The translations under genes and the position numbers were made by a program. A stretch of 64,000 nucleotides of DNA, from the NCBI GenBank assembly GCA_016713875.1, contig JADJOI010000003.1, positions 248,001-312,000 on the forward strand. The letters run 5' to 3'. Positions 18,191-26,042 of the stretch are shown one piece after another; the stretch's first letter is position 1; each line of letters starts with the position of its first letter. This DNA is from Flavobacteriales bacterium. GTDB lineage: Bacteria > Bacteroidota > Bacteroidia > Flavobacteriales_F > PHOS-HE28. The notes below the pieces were generated by a model. The model did no database searches, was not told the DNA's origin, and saw only the letters and a program-made list of their open reading frames with translations.

Positions 18191-19159
18191 ATGAGCAACC
18201 TCCCCGCCAACGACGTCCAGGCTGTTGAACGCTACGGTGCCCTTTACCGCCGCCTGAAGACCGAGGTCGGACAGGTCATCATCGGCCAGGATGCCGTGGT
18301 GGACGATGTCCTGATCGCCGTCTTCAGCCGCGGCCATTGCCTGCTGGTGGGTGTGCCCGGCCTGGCGAAAACGCTGTTGGTGAACACCGTGGCGCGGGCG
18401 CTCGGACTGAGCTTCAACCGCATCCAGTTCACGCCCGATCTTATGCCCAGCGACATCGTGGGCAGCGAGATCCTGGATGAGGAGCGTCGTTTCCGCTTCG
18501 TCAAGGGGCCGCTCTTCGCCAACATCATCCTGGCCGACGAGATCAACCGCACACCGCCCAAGACACAGGCCGCGCTCCTGGAGGCCATGCAGGAGAAGTC
18601 CGTCACCGCCGGAGGGCATACCTACCGGCTGCCCGAACCGTTCTTCGTGCTGGCCACGCAGAACCCCATCGAACAGGAGGGCACCTACCCGCTGCCGGAA
18701 GCCCAGTTGGACCGCTTCATGTTCAACATCTGGGTCGATTATCCGAGCTACGCCGACGAGCTCGCCGTGGTGAAGGCCACGACGAGCGACCTGCAGCCCG
18801 AGGTGAAGCCGGTGCTCACCGCCGACGAGATCCAGTTCTACCAGGGGCTGGTCCGACGCCTTCCCGTGCCGGACAACGTGGTGGAGTATGCCGTGAAGCT
18901 GGCCACCCGCACCCGTCCCGGCCTGGACGGAGCACCTGCGATCGTGAAGGACAACCTGGGCTGGGGGGCCGGGCCCCGGGCCTCGCAGTTCCTGGTGGTC
19001 GGCGCGAAGTGCCACGCCCTGGTGCATGGCCGGTTCTCACCGGATATCGATGACGTGAAGGCGGTGGCCAAACCGATCCTGCGGCACCGCATGGTGCGCA
19101 ACTACAAGGCGGAGGCCGAGGGCATCACGGCCGACCGGATCGTCGAGGCCATCCTGTGA
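18191..19159 (+). CDS. MoxR family AAA+ ATPase
   Basis: 322 residues. The Walker A is GVPGLAKT, Walker B is IILADEINR, and sensor motifs follow (LATQNPIEQEGTYPLPEAQLDRF), the hallmark of MoxR ATPases, which act as chaperones for metal or envelope protein complexes, often with VWA proteins. No VWA or DUF58 gene follows here; instead a small membrane protein gene overlaps the stop by four bases. TATTTTCG at 18176-18183, seven bases before the ATG, may give it its own promoter in addition to read-through from surA. Confidence 0.93.
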   Translation: MSNLPANDVQAVERYGALYRRLKTEVGQVIIGQDAVVDDVLIAVFSRGHCLLVGVPGLAKTLLVNTVARALGLSFNRIQFTPDLMPSDIVGSEILDEERRFRFVKGPLFANIILADEINRTPPKTQAALLEAMQEKSVTAGGHTYRLPEPFFVLATQNPIEQEGTYPLPEAQLDRFMFNIWVDYPSYADELAVVKATTSDLQPEVKPVLTADEIQFYQGLVRRLPVPDNVVEYAVKLATRTRPGLDGAPAIVKDNLGWGAGPRASQFLVVGAKCHALVHGRFSPDIDDVKAVAKPILRHRMVRNYKAEAEGITADRIVEAIL

Positions 19160-19596
19160 AGCGCCCCCTGCGCTCGTTCGCCCTTGTTTCGGCGCAGTTC
19201 ACCCTGTTGGCCGGGCTGGCGTTGACCGCTCCCTGGGCCGCGTTGGGCGCGCTGCGGATCACCCTGTTCGCCGCATCGCTCCTGCTGGTGGGTTGGGCCA
19301 TGCTGGCCATGGGGGGGCGCACCTTCAGCGTCTTCCCCGAACCACGGCCCGATGCGCGGCTCACCCTTCGCGGCCCTTACCGCTGGGTGCGGCATCCGAT
19401 GTACCTCGCCGTCCTCCTCGCCGCCGTCGCGGTGGGCTCCGCCCCGCCTCTCGGTCCGCACACCGGTTTCGCCCTGTTCCTGGTGCCGGTGGTCGTGGCC
19501 AAGGTCCGGGTGGAGGAACGGCTGCTCGGGGTGGCCTTCCCTGATCGAGGCGATCGGATGCGCGGGGTGGCCCGGCTGGTCCCCGGGGTGTGGTGA
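19156..19596 (+). CDS. Small membrane methyltransferase-like protein (ICMT/PEMT type)
   Basis: 146 residues from GTG 19156, overlapping the MoxR stop (GTGA). It has four hydrophobic segments. The motif RGPYRWVRHPMYLA followed near the C-terminus by K-V-R-V-E-E-R-L-L is the signature of the isoprenylcysteine carboxyl-methyltransferase/phospholipid methyltransferase superfamily of integral membrane enzymes that use S-adenosylmethionine. The substrate in bacteria is usually unknown. It is likely translated together with MoxR. The protein is short for the family but contains the whole conserved C-terminal block. Confidence 0.75.
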   Translation: MKRPLRSFALVSAQFTLLAGLALTAPWAALGALRITLFAASLLLVGWAMLAMGGRTFSVFPEPRPDARLTLRGPYRWVRHPMYLAVLLAAVAVGSAPPLGPHTGFALFLVPVVVAKVRVEERLLGVAFPDRGDRMRGVARLVPGVW

Positions 19597-19620
19597 GGTC
19601 TCGCGCATCGGTCGGCAGAC

Positions 19621-19628
19621 TACCTTTG
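19621..19628 (+). promoter_or_regulatory. -7 box at the head of the surface-protein cluster
   Basis: TACCTTTG, an exact match to TAnnTTTG, lies 33 bases upstream of ATG 19662 and marks the start of a 21-kb run of same-strand secreted-protein genes. Confidence 0.6.
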
Positions 19629-19661
19629 GAACGCCGATGCCCATCATCGGCAGCCAATTCC

Positions 19662-20444
19662 ATGACACGCTCCCTCTTCGCTGCGATGGCCATCTTCCTG
19701 TCCACCATCACCTGGGCCCAGTTGCCGATGGTGGACATCGCCCTGGCCGACAACGGTGCCGGCGAGTTGGAGGTGCGTGTGCGGCCCGACGGCGACTTCG
19801 ATGAGTTCTTCGCGAGCATCGTCTTCACCATCCGCTGGGACGCGGCCTCCGGCGCGAACCTCGACCAGATCGCCCAAGTGGCGCCCGTAAGCTTCTACAT
19901 GCCCATCATCAAGTCCGGACCCGAGGCCGATGCCGGTGGATACCGCTATCAGATCTTCGCGGGCTTCGGCACCAACGCGCTCAGCGCCTTCGGGGAGAGC
20001 TGGACCGCCGGCAACGAGATCGTCCTGATGACCATCCCCGTGGTGAACGGGACCTCGCTCTTCGAGATCGTCAATGACAGCTGGACCGGGGACGTCAACA
20101 ACAACGGCGACTACTATGTATCCCTCAACGGTCAGGACCAGACCGGCGTGATCTACGACCTGAACACCGGTATCCGGGTGGGAGGAGCCGTTGACGCGAG
20201 CTTCTCCGCACATCCCAATCCGTCGGCCGGGCCGGTGGTGCTCGAACTGAACATCCCGTCCGATGTGCGGTCCGCGCTCGTGGAGTGGCACGATGCCTCC
20301 GGGCGAATGGTGCGCGCCGACCGCATCACGGGTCGCGGGGCGGTGCGTTTTCCGGTGGATGTCACCGGCCTGGAGCGCGGTACGTACATGGTGCGCCTCA
20401 CCAGCGACGGGAAGATGACCACGGAACGCGTCGTTCTGCGTTAG
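19662..20444 (+). CDS. Secreted beta-sandwich protein with T9SS type A sorting domain
   Basis: 260 residues from ATG 19662, just before the signal peptide that ends at ITWAQ. Residues about 20-170 form a domain (VRVRPDGDFDEFF, FTIRWDAASGANLDQI, VLMTIPVVNG, YYVSLNGQDQTGVIYD) also found at the N-terminus of the Cys-rich-repeat protein at 36299. I do not recognise its family; a cohesin-like fold is a guess. The last ~75 residues (FSAHPNPSAGPVVLEL ... GTYMVRLTSDG) are a T9SS type A sorting domain. The next gene starts 27 bases downstream and probably shares the transcript. Confidence 0.85.
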   Translation: MTRSLFAAMAIFLSTITWAQLPMVDIALADNGAGELEVRVRPDGDFDEFFASIVFTIRWDAASGANLDQIAQVAPVSFYMPIIKSGPEADAGGYRYQIFAGFGTNALSAFGESWTAGNEIVLMTIPVVNGTSLFEIVNDSWTGDVNNNGDYYVSLNGQDQTGVIYDLNTGIRVGGAVDASFSAHPNPSAGPVVLELNIPSDVRSALVEWHDASGRMVRADRITGRGAVRFPVDVTGLERGTYMVRLTSDGKMTTERVVLR

Positions 20445-20471
20445 TCCCTCACGCGATCACGACCCCGGCAC

Positions 20472-22412
20472 ATGCACCGGTCGTCGCTCTTCCTGCTTTC
20501 AGCGGCCGTGATCGCTCCGCTCTGGAGCGGAACGACCGCTCTCGCCCAGACCCCGTGCGTCAACGGCTTCGCCGGCGGGTATCCCTGTGACAACATCGAT
20601 CTGCTCGCGCACATGACCCTGGCTCAGCTGGGGGCCTCGGGGACGCAGCCCAATGCCGCGGATCTCTGGGGATGGACCGATCCCCTGACCGGCCGGGAAT
20701 ACGCCATCATCGGGCTCAACAACGGCACCGCCTTCGTGGATGTCACCGTTCCAACGGCTCCGGTGCGGATCGGCAACCTGCCGAGCCACTTCGCCACCAG
20801 CAACCTCTGGCGCGATGTGGACGTGGCCGGCACTTGGTGCTACATCGGATCCGAGCTGGCCGGACATGGCCTGCAGGTCTTCGATCTCACGCGATTGCGC
20901 AACGTGCTGAACCCGCCGGTGACCTTCACGGAGGATGCCTGGACGGGCGTGATCGGCAACAGCCATACGTTGTACGCGGACAAACAGCACCCGTACGTGT
21001 ACACGGTCGGCACCACCAGCATCAACAACGGCGGGCTCACCGTCTTCGATGTCACGAACCCCCTCGCGCCCGTGCTCGTGGGCACGCACACGGTCGACGG
21101 CTACATCCACGAGAACGTGGTTCACACCTACAGCGGACCGGACCCGGATCACCAAGGGAAGCAGCTGAGCTTCAACTTCCATTCGGGCACACCGGACAAG
21201 ATCACGATCGTGGACGTGACGGACAAGACCGACATGAACACGCTGGCCACCATCACCTATTCCGGAGCGCGCATCAGCCACCAGGGCTGGCTCACCGAGG
21301 ATCAGCGCTACCTGCTGATGAACGATGAAGGCGACGAGACCCAGTTGGGTCATGGCACGCGCACGCGGATCTTCGATCTGCTGAACATCGACGCACCGGT
21401 GTTCCTCGGGGCCTACACGGCCCCGATCGCCAGCGTGGACCATAACCTGTACGTGCATCGGGGCGCGGTCTACGAGAGCAACTACACCAGCGGCCTGCGG
21501 ATCCTGGACACGGCCGGGGTGAGCGCGGGCACCCTGACGCCGGTGGCGCATTTCGACACCTACCTGCCCAACGATGGTGCCTCCTACAACGGTGCCTGGG
21601 GCAATTACCCCTTCTTTGGCAGCGGCATCGTGGCGGTGAGCGGGCTTGGCGAGGGCCTCTTTCTGCTTCGTCCGCGGGTGGGTGTCCGCCTGAAGGCGTT
21701 CCTGGAGGGGCCCTACGTGGCTCAGGATGGAACGATGAGGGACGACCTTCGTGCGCAAGGCCTGCTGCCGCTGACCGAGCCATACACCGGATCGGGTTAT
21801 GTGCACACGGGTGGGGGAGGAGGGGAGACGGTGCAGACGTCGGTACTGACCCTCACGGGACCGAACGCGATCGTGGACTGGGTGGTCGTGGAGCTGCGTG
21901 CACCGGCCGCCCCGACCATCGTTGTGGCCTCCTGTAGCGCCTTGATCCAGCGCGACGGCGACGTGGTGGCCGTGGACGGCAGTGGACCGGTGCGGTTCGA
22001 CGTGGCGCCCGGACCTTGGCATCTGGCCCTGCGTCACCGCAACCACTTGGGTGTGATGACGGCCCAGCCCGTGCACATGGCCATCGGTGCCCGCACGGTG
22101 GACCTCAGCATCGGCACGCCGTTGTTCGGCACCGCGGCGGCCAAGGACGTGGCCGGGGTATCCGTGCTGTGGGCGGGGAACGCCTTGCGGGACGACCGGC
22201 TGCGCTATACCGGGGGCGCCAATGACCGTGACCCGGTGCTGGTGGCCATTGGCGGCTCGGTGCCCACGGCCACCACGTCCGGATACCTCGGCACGGACAT
22301 CAACCTCGACGGGGTCGTGAAGTACGCCGGAGGCGCCAACGACCGCGACCCGATCCTTGTGAACATCGGCGGGTCCGTGCCTACGGCCACCCGACAGGAG
22401 CAGATCCCGTAG
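20472..22412 (+). CDS. Choice-of-anchor-B type propeller protein with EQLP-type C-terminal module
   Basis: 646 residues with a signal peptide ending at ALAQ. Residues about 25-400 follow the pattern of choice-of-anchor-B proteins, a beta-propeller family found with various surface anchors: DLWGWTDPLTGREYAIIGL, AFVDVTVPTAPV, SHTLYADKQHPYVYTVG, SHQGWLTEDQRYLLMND. The last 242 residues (bases 21684-22412) are not a T9SS sorting domain but a module shared with three neighbouring proteins: LKAFLEGPY, NAIVDWVVVELR, QRDGDVVAVDG, LALRHRNHLG, then two copies of NDRDP(V/I)L-x-x-IGGSVPTA and a terminal EQIP. It follows the gene at 19662 by 27 bases. Confidence 0.85.
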   Translation: MHRSSLFLLSAAVIAPLWSGTTALAQTPCVNGFAGGYPCDNIDLLAHMTLAQLGASGTQPNAADLWGWTDPLTGREYAIIGLNNGTAFVDVTVPTAPVRIGNLPSHFATSNLWRDVDVAGTWCYIGSELAGHGLQVFDLTRLRNVLNPPVTFTEDAWTGVIGNSHTLYADKQHPYVYTVGTTSINNGGLTVFDVTNPLAPVLVGTHTVDGYIHENVVHTYSGPDPDHQGKQLSFNFHSGTPDKITIVDVTDKTDMNTLATITYSGARISHQGWLTEDQRYLLMNDEGDETQLGHGTRTRIFDLLNIDAPVFLGAYTAPIASVDHNLYVHRGAVYESNYTSGLRILDTAGVSAGTLTPVAHFDTYLPNDGASYNGAWGNYPFFGSGIVAVSGLGEGLFLLRPRVGVRLKAFLEGPYVAQDGTMRDDLRAQGLLPLTEPYTGSGYVHTGGGGGETVQTSVLTLTGPNAIVDWVVVELRAPAAPTIVVASCSALIQRDGDVVAVDGSGPVRFDVAPGPWHLALRHRNHLGVMTAQPVHMAIGARTVDLSIGTPLFGTAAAKDVAGVSVLWAGNALRDDRLRYTGGANDRDPVLVAIGGSVPTATTSGYLGTDINLDGVVKYAGGANDRDPILVNIGGSVPTATRQEQIP

Positions 22413-22457
22413 CGGAACCTGCCAACTTTCCTACATTTCCGGACCATTCCGTTCACC

Positions 22458-25400
22458 ATGCGCCATCTGCTCCTGGCGGTCGGCTCCGCCGCCGCGGTAC
22501 TGCCGTTCACCATCCATGGCCAGTGCGTCACCACATTCCCTTCCACCGAGGCCTTCACCGGCTTCACGGTGGGCACACCGGGGACCTTCGTGAACAACTG
22601 GACGAACCTCACCACGGACGACCTGGACTGGTTCGCCGACAACAACGGCACGCCCAGCGCGGCCACCGGGCCCATCGGTGACCACACCTCCAACAACACC
22701 TCGGGCAAATACCTCTATGTGGAGGCCACGGGGTCCACTGCCTCACCGAACAAGACGGCCATCGTCCAGTCGCCCTGCTATAACATCAGCGGCCTGGCCT
22801 CACCCTACCTCACCTTCTGGTATCACATGCGCGGCTCACAAATGGGAGCGCTCTATGTGGACCTGAACGTGAACGGCACGATCCACTCCGGGCTGTGGAC
22901 CGCCTCAGGCGACCAGGGGCGGTATTGGAAGCAGGGGTGGCTGAACCTGGCGCCCTGGGTGGGCCAGACCAACGTTCGGGTCCGGTTCCGGGCCGTGACG
23001 GGTACCGGAGAACTGAGCGACATCGCCGTGGATGACGTGGTGGTGGGCAACCTCGTCCCGCTGTTCGGATGCAACGAGTCCACTGCGGCGAACTACAACG
23101 CCGGCGTGAACATCAACAACGGCACCTGCGACTATAGCTGTCCTTCCGGGCAGCAGCGGGTGCGCGTCGACCTCGTGGCCGACAACTATCCGAGCGAGAT
23201 CTCCTGGACGCTGAAGAACGGGGCCACGAACGTGGTGCTCGCCAGCGGGTCGTTCACGGGCACCACCGTGTGCGTGCCGGCGGGCGCCTGCCTTGTGTTC
23301 CGGATCAACGACACGGCGGGCGACGGCATCTACCATCCTTCGTATGGCTACGGCGGCTATGCCATCTTCCTGGACGGCACGCTCATCCGGGAGGGTGGGC
23401 AGTATGCCCAGTTCGAAGAGACCGTGTTCAATTGCCCTCCGGGCTTCAGTTGTACACAGGCGATCCCGATCGGGCTCGGCCAGCACACGGCGCCGAGCGT
23501 GGAGTATTGGTACGACTTCACTCCGGCGCAACCGGGGGCCTACACCATCAGCACCTGCGGCCTCAACACCTGCGATACCAAGCTTTGGCTTTACGACATG
23601 GCCTGCAACCTGGTGAATCCGCAGCCGGGGATCGAAGGGGCCACGTTCGGCGACGACAATGATGGAGGCTGCGGCCTGCAGGCCGTGGTGAACGCCAACA
23701 TGCCCGCAGGGGTCACCCATCACCTCCGGGTGGGCACCAATGGCGGCAGCTGTTCGAGCGTCACCTTCGAGATCATCTATAACGGTCCCGTGGAAGGGTG
23801 CATGGACCCCGGGTCGTGCAACTACGAACCGTTGGCCACCATTCCTTGCGTGGGTTGCTGCATCGCACCGGGATCCCCCAACTGCCCTGACGGACCGGAC
23901 CTGATCATGAGCCAGAGCGCCCTGGAGAGCAGCCTGAACCTCGTGTCGGTGAACATCACGGATGCCTGTGCGCCTGTGGAGGGATGTACCAAGGGCTTCG
24001 GTCAGCGCTATGTCCTGCGCTTCACCACCCGCATCGAGAACATCGGCACCACGGACTACTACATCGGCAGTCCCAGCGCGCAGCCGCAGATGTTCGACTT
24101 CAACAACTGCCATGGGCACGCGCATTACGCCGGGTATGCGGACTACATCCTGTTCGATACGCTGGGGAACAAGATCCCCGTGGGCTTCAAGAACGGCTTC
24201 TGCGTGATCGACGTGGGCTGCTACCCGGGCAACACGGGACAGTACGGATGCAGCAACATGGGCATCAGCAAAGGTTGCTATGACATCTATGGAAGCGGCA
24301 CAACCTGCAACTGGATCGACATCACGGACGTGCCGGCCGGCAAGTACACACTGGTGCTGCGCACCAACTGGCAGCAGGCCCCCGATGCCCTTGGACGCCA
24401 TGAGCAGGACTACTCGAACAACTATGCCCAGGTGTGCATCCAGATCACGCGGAACGGGCTGAACGTGCCTTCGTTCAGCGTGGTGGGCAACTGCCCCACC
24501 TACACCGATTGCCTGGGCCAGCCGTATGGCGATGCGGTGATCGACTGCACGGGCCAGTGCGCTGGCACCACAAGGACCGGCGACCTGAACAGCGACGGCT
24601 TCCAGACGCAACCCGATGCCCAGGCCTACGTGCTGGGCATCCATGGCAACGATGTGTCCACCACCGCGTGCACGGACCTGAACAACGATGGTGAAGTGAC
24701 CGTCACCGACGCCGCCTTGATGGTGAATTGCTACAGCACACAGGACGCCCATGACCAAACGCCCCACCAGGTCCACTACCACCCCTGGTGCGATTTCCCG
24801 CGCGGTTGGTTGAGCAGCCTCGATACGGTGCGCCTCGCCATCGGAGCCTTCGACCAGGTGAACGGAACCGTCGACATCCACATCCGGAACCCGGATTGCC
24901 GGGTGCTGGGCTACGAGTTCGAGCTCTCAGGCCTCACGATCCAAAGCGTGCAGAACCTGGTCCCCTCCCTCCAGGGCGACATCAGCGTGTCCTCCTCGTT
25001 AGGCGGCACCAAGGTGATCGGCCTGAGCTACCTGGACAGCACCCTGGCCAAGAACACGAGCTATGTACCGCTGGTCCGCATCACCTACCTGTCGCTCACC
25101 GGGGCGCAGATCTGCATCGCCAATGTCACCGACGTCGTGAACGACCAGGCCAACAACGTGATCACGCGGGTGGAGAACGGATGTGTGGCGGTGAACAACG
25201 TGCTGACGCTGGCCCCGAAGGCCTTCCTGGAGGGTTCCTATGACACCGGCACGGGGCTGATGCGCGATGAGCTGCGGACATCGGCGCTGATCCCGGCCAC
25301 CGAACCTTACACCGCCCTGGGGTATGTGCAGGCCGGTGGGGGAGGAGGAGAGCAGCTCGTGGGCGGCGTCCTTGATGTCACCGGCCCCAATGCCATCGTG

Positions 25401-25940
25401 GACTGGGTCCTGGTGGAGCTTCGCAGCGCCGTCACCCCGTCGACCATTGTGGCCACACGCTGTGCCTTGCTGCAACGCGATGGCGACATCGTGGCCGTGG
25501 ATGGGGTGAGCAACGTGGTCCTGAACGCTTCTCCCGGGAGCTATCATGTGGCGGTGCGTCACCGCAACCACTTGGGGGCCATGACGTCCGCGGCACTGGC
25601 CTTGTCCGGCACCCCGGTGACCGTGGACCTCCGTTCACCCGGCACGGCCACCTGGGGCACACAGGCGCGGAAGACCTCGGGCGCGGTGCAGCTGCTCTGG
25701 GCCGGCAACGTGGTGCGGGATGGCAGCCTGAAGTACGCGGGTGCGAACAATGACCGCGACCCCATCCTCAACGTGGTGGGCGGCAACACCCCCACGGCCG
25801 TGGCTTTCGGCTACTACCGGGAGGATGTGAACATGAGCGGGGTGGTGAAGTACGCCGGCAGCGCGAACGACCGCGACCCGATCCTGGTGAACATCGGCGG
25901 GACGGTACCCACGGCCGTGCGGCTCGAACAGCTGCCCTGA
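22458..25940 (+). CDS. Secreted lysyl-oxidase-like protein with dockerin-like, cohesin-like and EQLP modules
   Basis: 1160 residues with a signal peptide ending near IHGQ; TACATTTC at 22432-22439 is the likely -7 box. Domains in order: MAM-like (about 20-195); a TSP-like CNESTAANYN segment; a beta domain (SWTLKNGATNVVLASG ... NDTAGDGIY) shared with three neighbours; a PPC-like domain; a lysyl oxidase domain (about 480-680). The last has copper-ligand His552, His554 and His556 (CHGHAHY), Lys578 (GFKNGFC) and Tyr608/611 (GCYDIYG), placed like the LTQ cofactor pair of animal lysyl oxidase, and CNWIDITDVPAGKY. Then come a dockerin-like EF-hand pair (GDLNSDGFQTQPDA, TDLNNDGEVTVTDA), a cohesin-like domain (NGTVDIHIRNPDC), and the module at bases 25203-25940 ending EQLP. 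Oxidation of lysines on surface or matrix proteins is inferred from the family. Confidence 0.87.
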   Translation: MRHLLLAVGSAAAVLPFTIHGQCVTTFPSTEAFTGFTVGTPGTFVNNWTNLTTDDLDWFADNNGTPSAATGPIGDHTSNNTSGKYLYVEATGSTASPNKTAIVQSPCYNISGLASPYLTFWYHMRGSQMGALYVDLNVNGTIHSGLWTASGDQGRYWKQGWLNLAPWVGQTNVRVRFRAVTGTGELSDIAVDDVVVGNLVPLFGCNESTAANYNAGVNINNGTCDYSCPSGQQRVRVDLVADNYPSEISWTLKNGATNVVLASGSFTGTTVCVPAGACLVFRINDTAGDGIYHPSYGYGGYAIFLDGTLIREGGQYAQFEETVFNCPPGFSCTQAIPIGLGQHTAPSVEYWYDFTPAQPGAYTISTCGLNTCDTKLWLYDMACNLVNPQPGIEGATFGDDNDGGCGLQAVVNANMPAGVTHHLRVGTNGGSCSSVTFEIIYNGPVEGCMDPGSCNYEPLATIPCVGCCIAPGSPNCPDGPDLIMSQSALESSLNLVSVNITDACAPVEGCTKGFGQRYVLRFTTRIENIGTTDYYIGSPSAQPQMFDFNNCHGHAHYAGYADYILFDTLGNKIPVGFKNGFCVIDVGCYPGNTGQYGCSNMGISKGCYDIYGSGTTCNWIDITDVPAGKYTLVLRTNWQQAPDALGRHEQDYSNNYAQVCIQITRNGLNVPSFSVVGNCPTYTDCLGQPYGDAVIDCTGQCAGTTRTGDLNSDGFQTQPDAQAYVLGIHGNDVSTTACTDLNNDGEVTVTDAALMVNCYSTQDAHDQTPHQVHYHPWCDFPRGWLSSLDTVRLAIGAFDQVNGTVDIHIRNPDCRVLGYEFELSGLTIQSVQNLVPSLQGDISVSSSLGGTKVIGLSYLDSTLAKNTSYVPLVRITYLSLTGAQICIANVTDVVNDQANNVITRVENGCVAVNNVLTLAPKAFLEGSYDTGTGLMRDELRTSALIPATEPYTALGYVQAGGGGGEQLVGGVLDVTGPNAIVDWVLVELRSAVTPSTIVATRCALLQRDGDIVAVDGVSNVVLNASPGSYHVAVRHRNHLGAMTSAALALSGTPVTVDLRSPGTATWGTQARKTSGAVQLLWAGNVVRDGSLKYAGANNDRDPILNVVGGNTPTAVAFGYYREDVNMSGVVKYAGSANDRDPILVNIGGTVPTAVRLEQLP

Positions 25941-26028
25941 TCCCCCGAACCATCCTGGCGCCGGAACGGTTCATGGAGTGAACCCAACGATCGGTCGATC
26001 GATGACCGGTCGTGCGTGGAACGCGACC

Positions 26029-26036
26029 TAGTTTCG
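26029..26036 (+). promoter_or_regulatory. -7-like box of the propeller gene
   Basis: TAGTTTCG, one mismatch to TAnnTTTG, lies 6 bases before ATG 26043. Confidence 0.5.
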
Positions 26037-26042
26037 CCCGCC

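Noticed and set aside
14152..19027. Long minus-strand frames of 941 and 635 codons
   Set aside because: Antisense to the isomerase, SurA and MoxR genes, whose motifs are intact on the plus strand.
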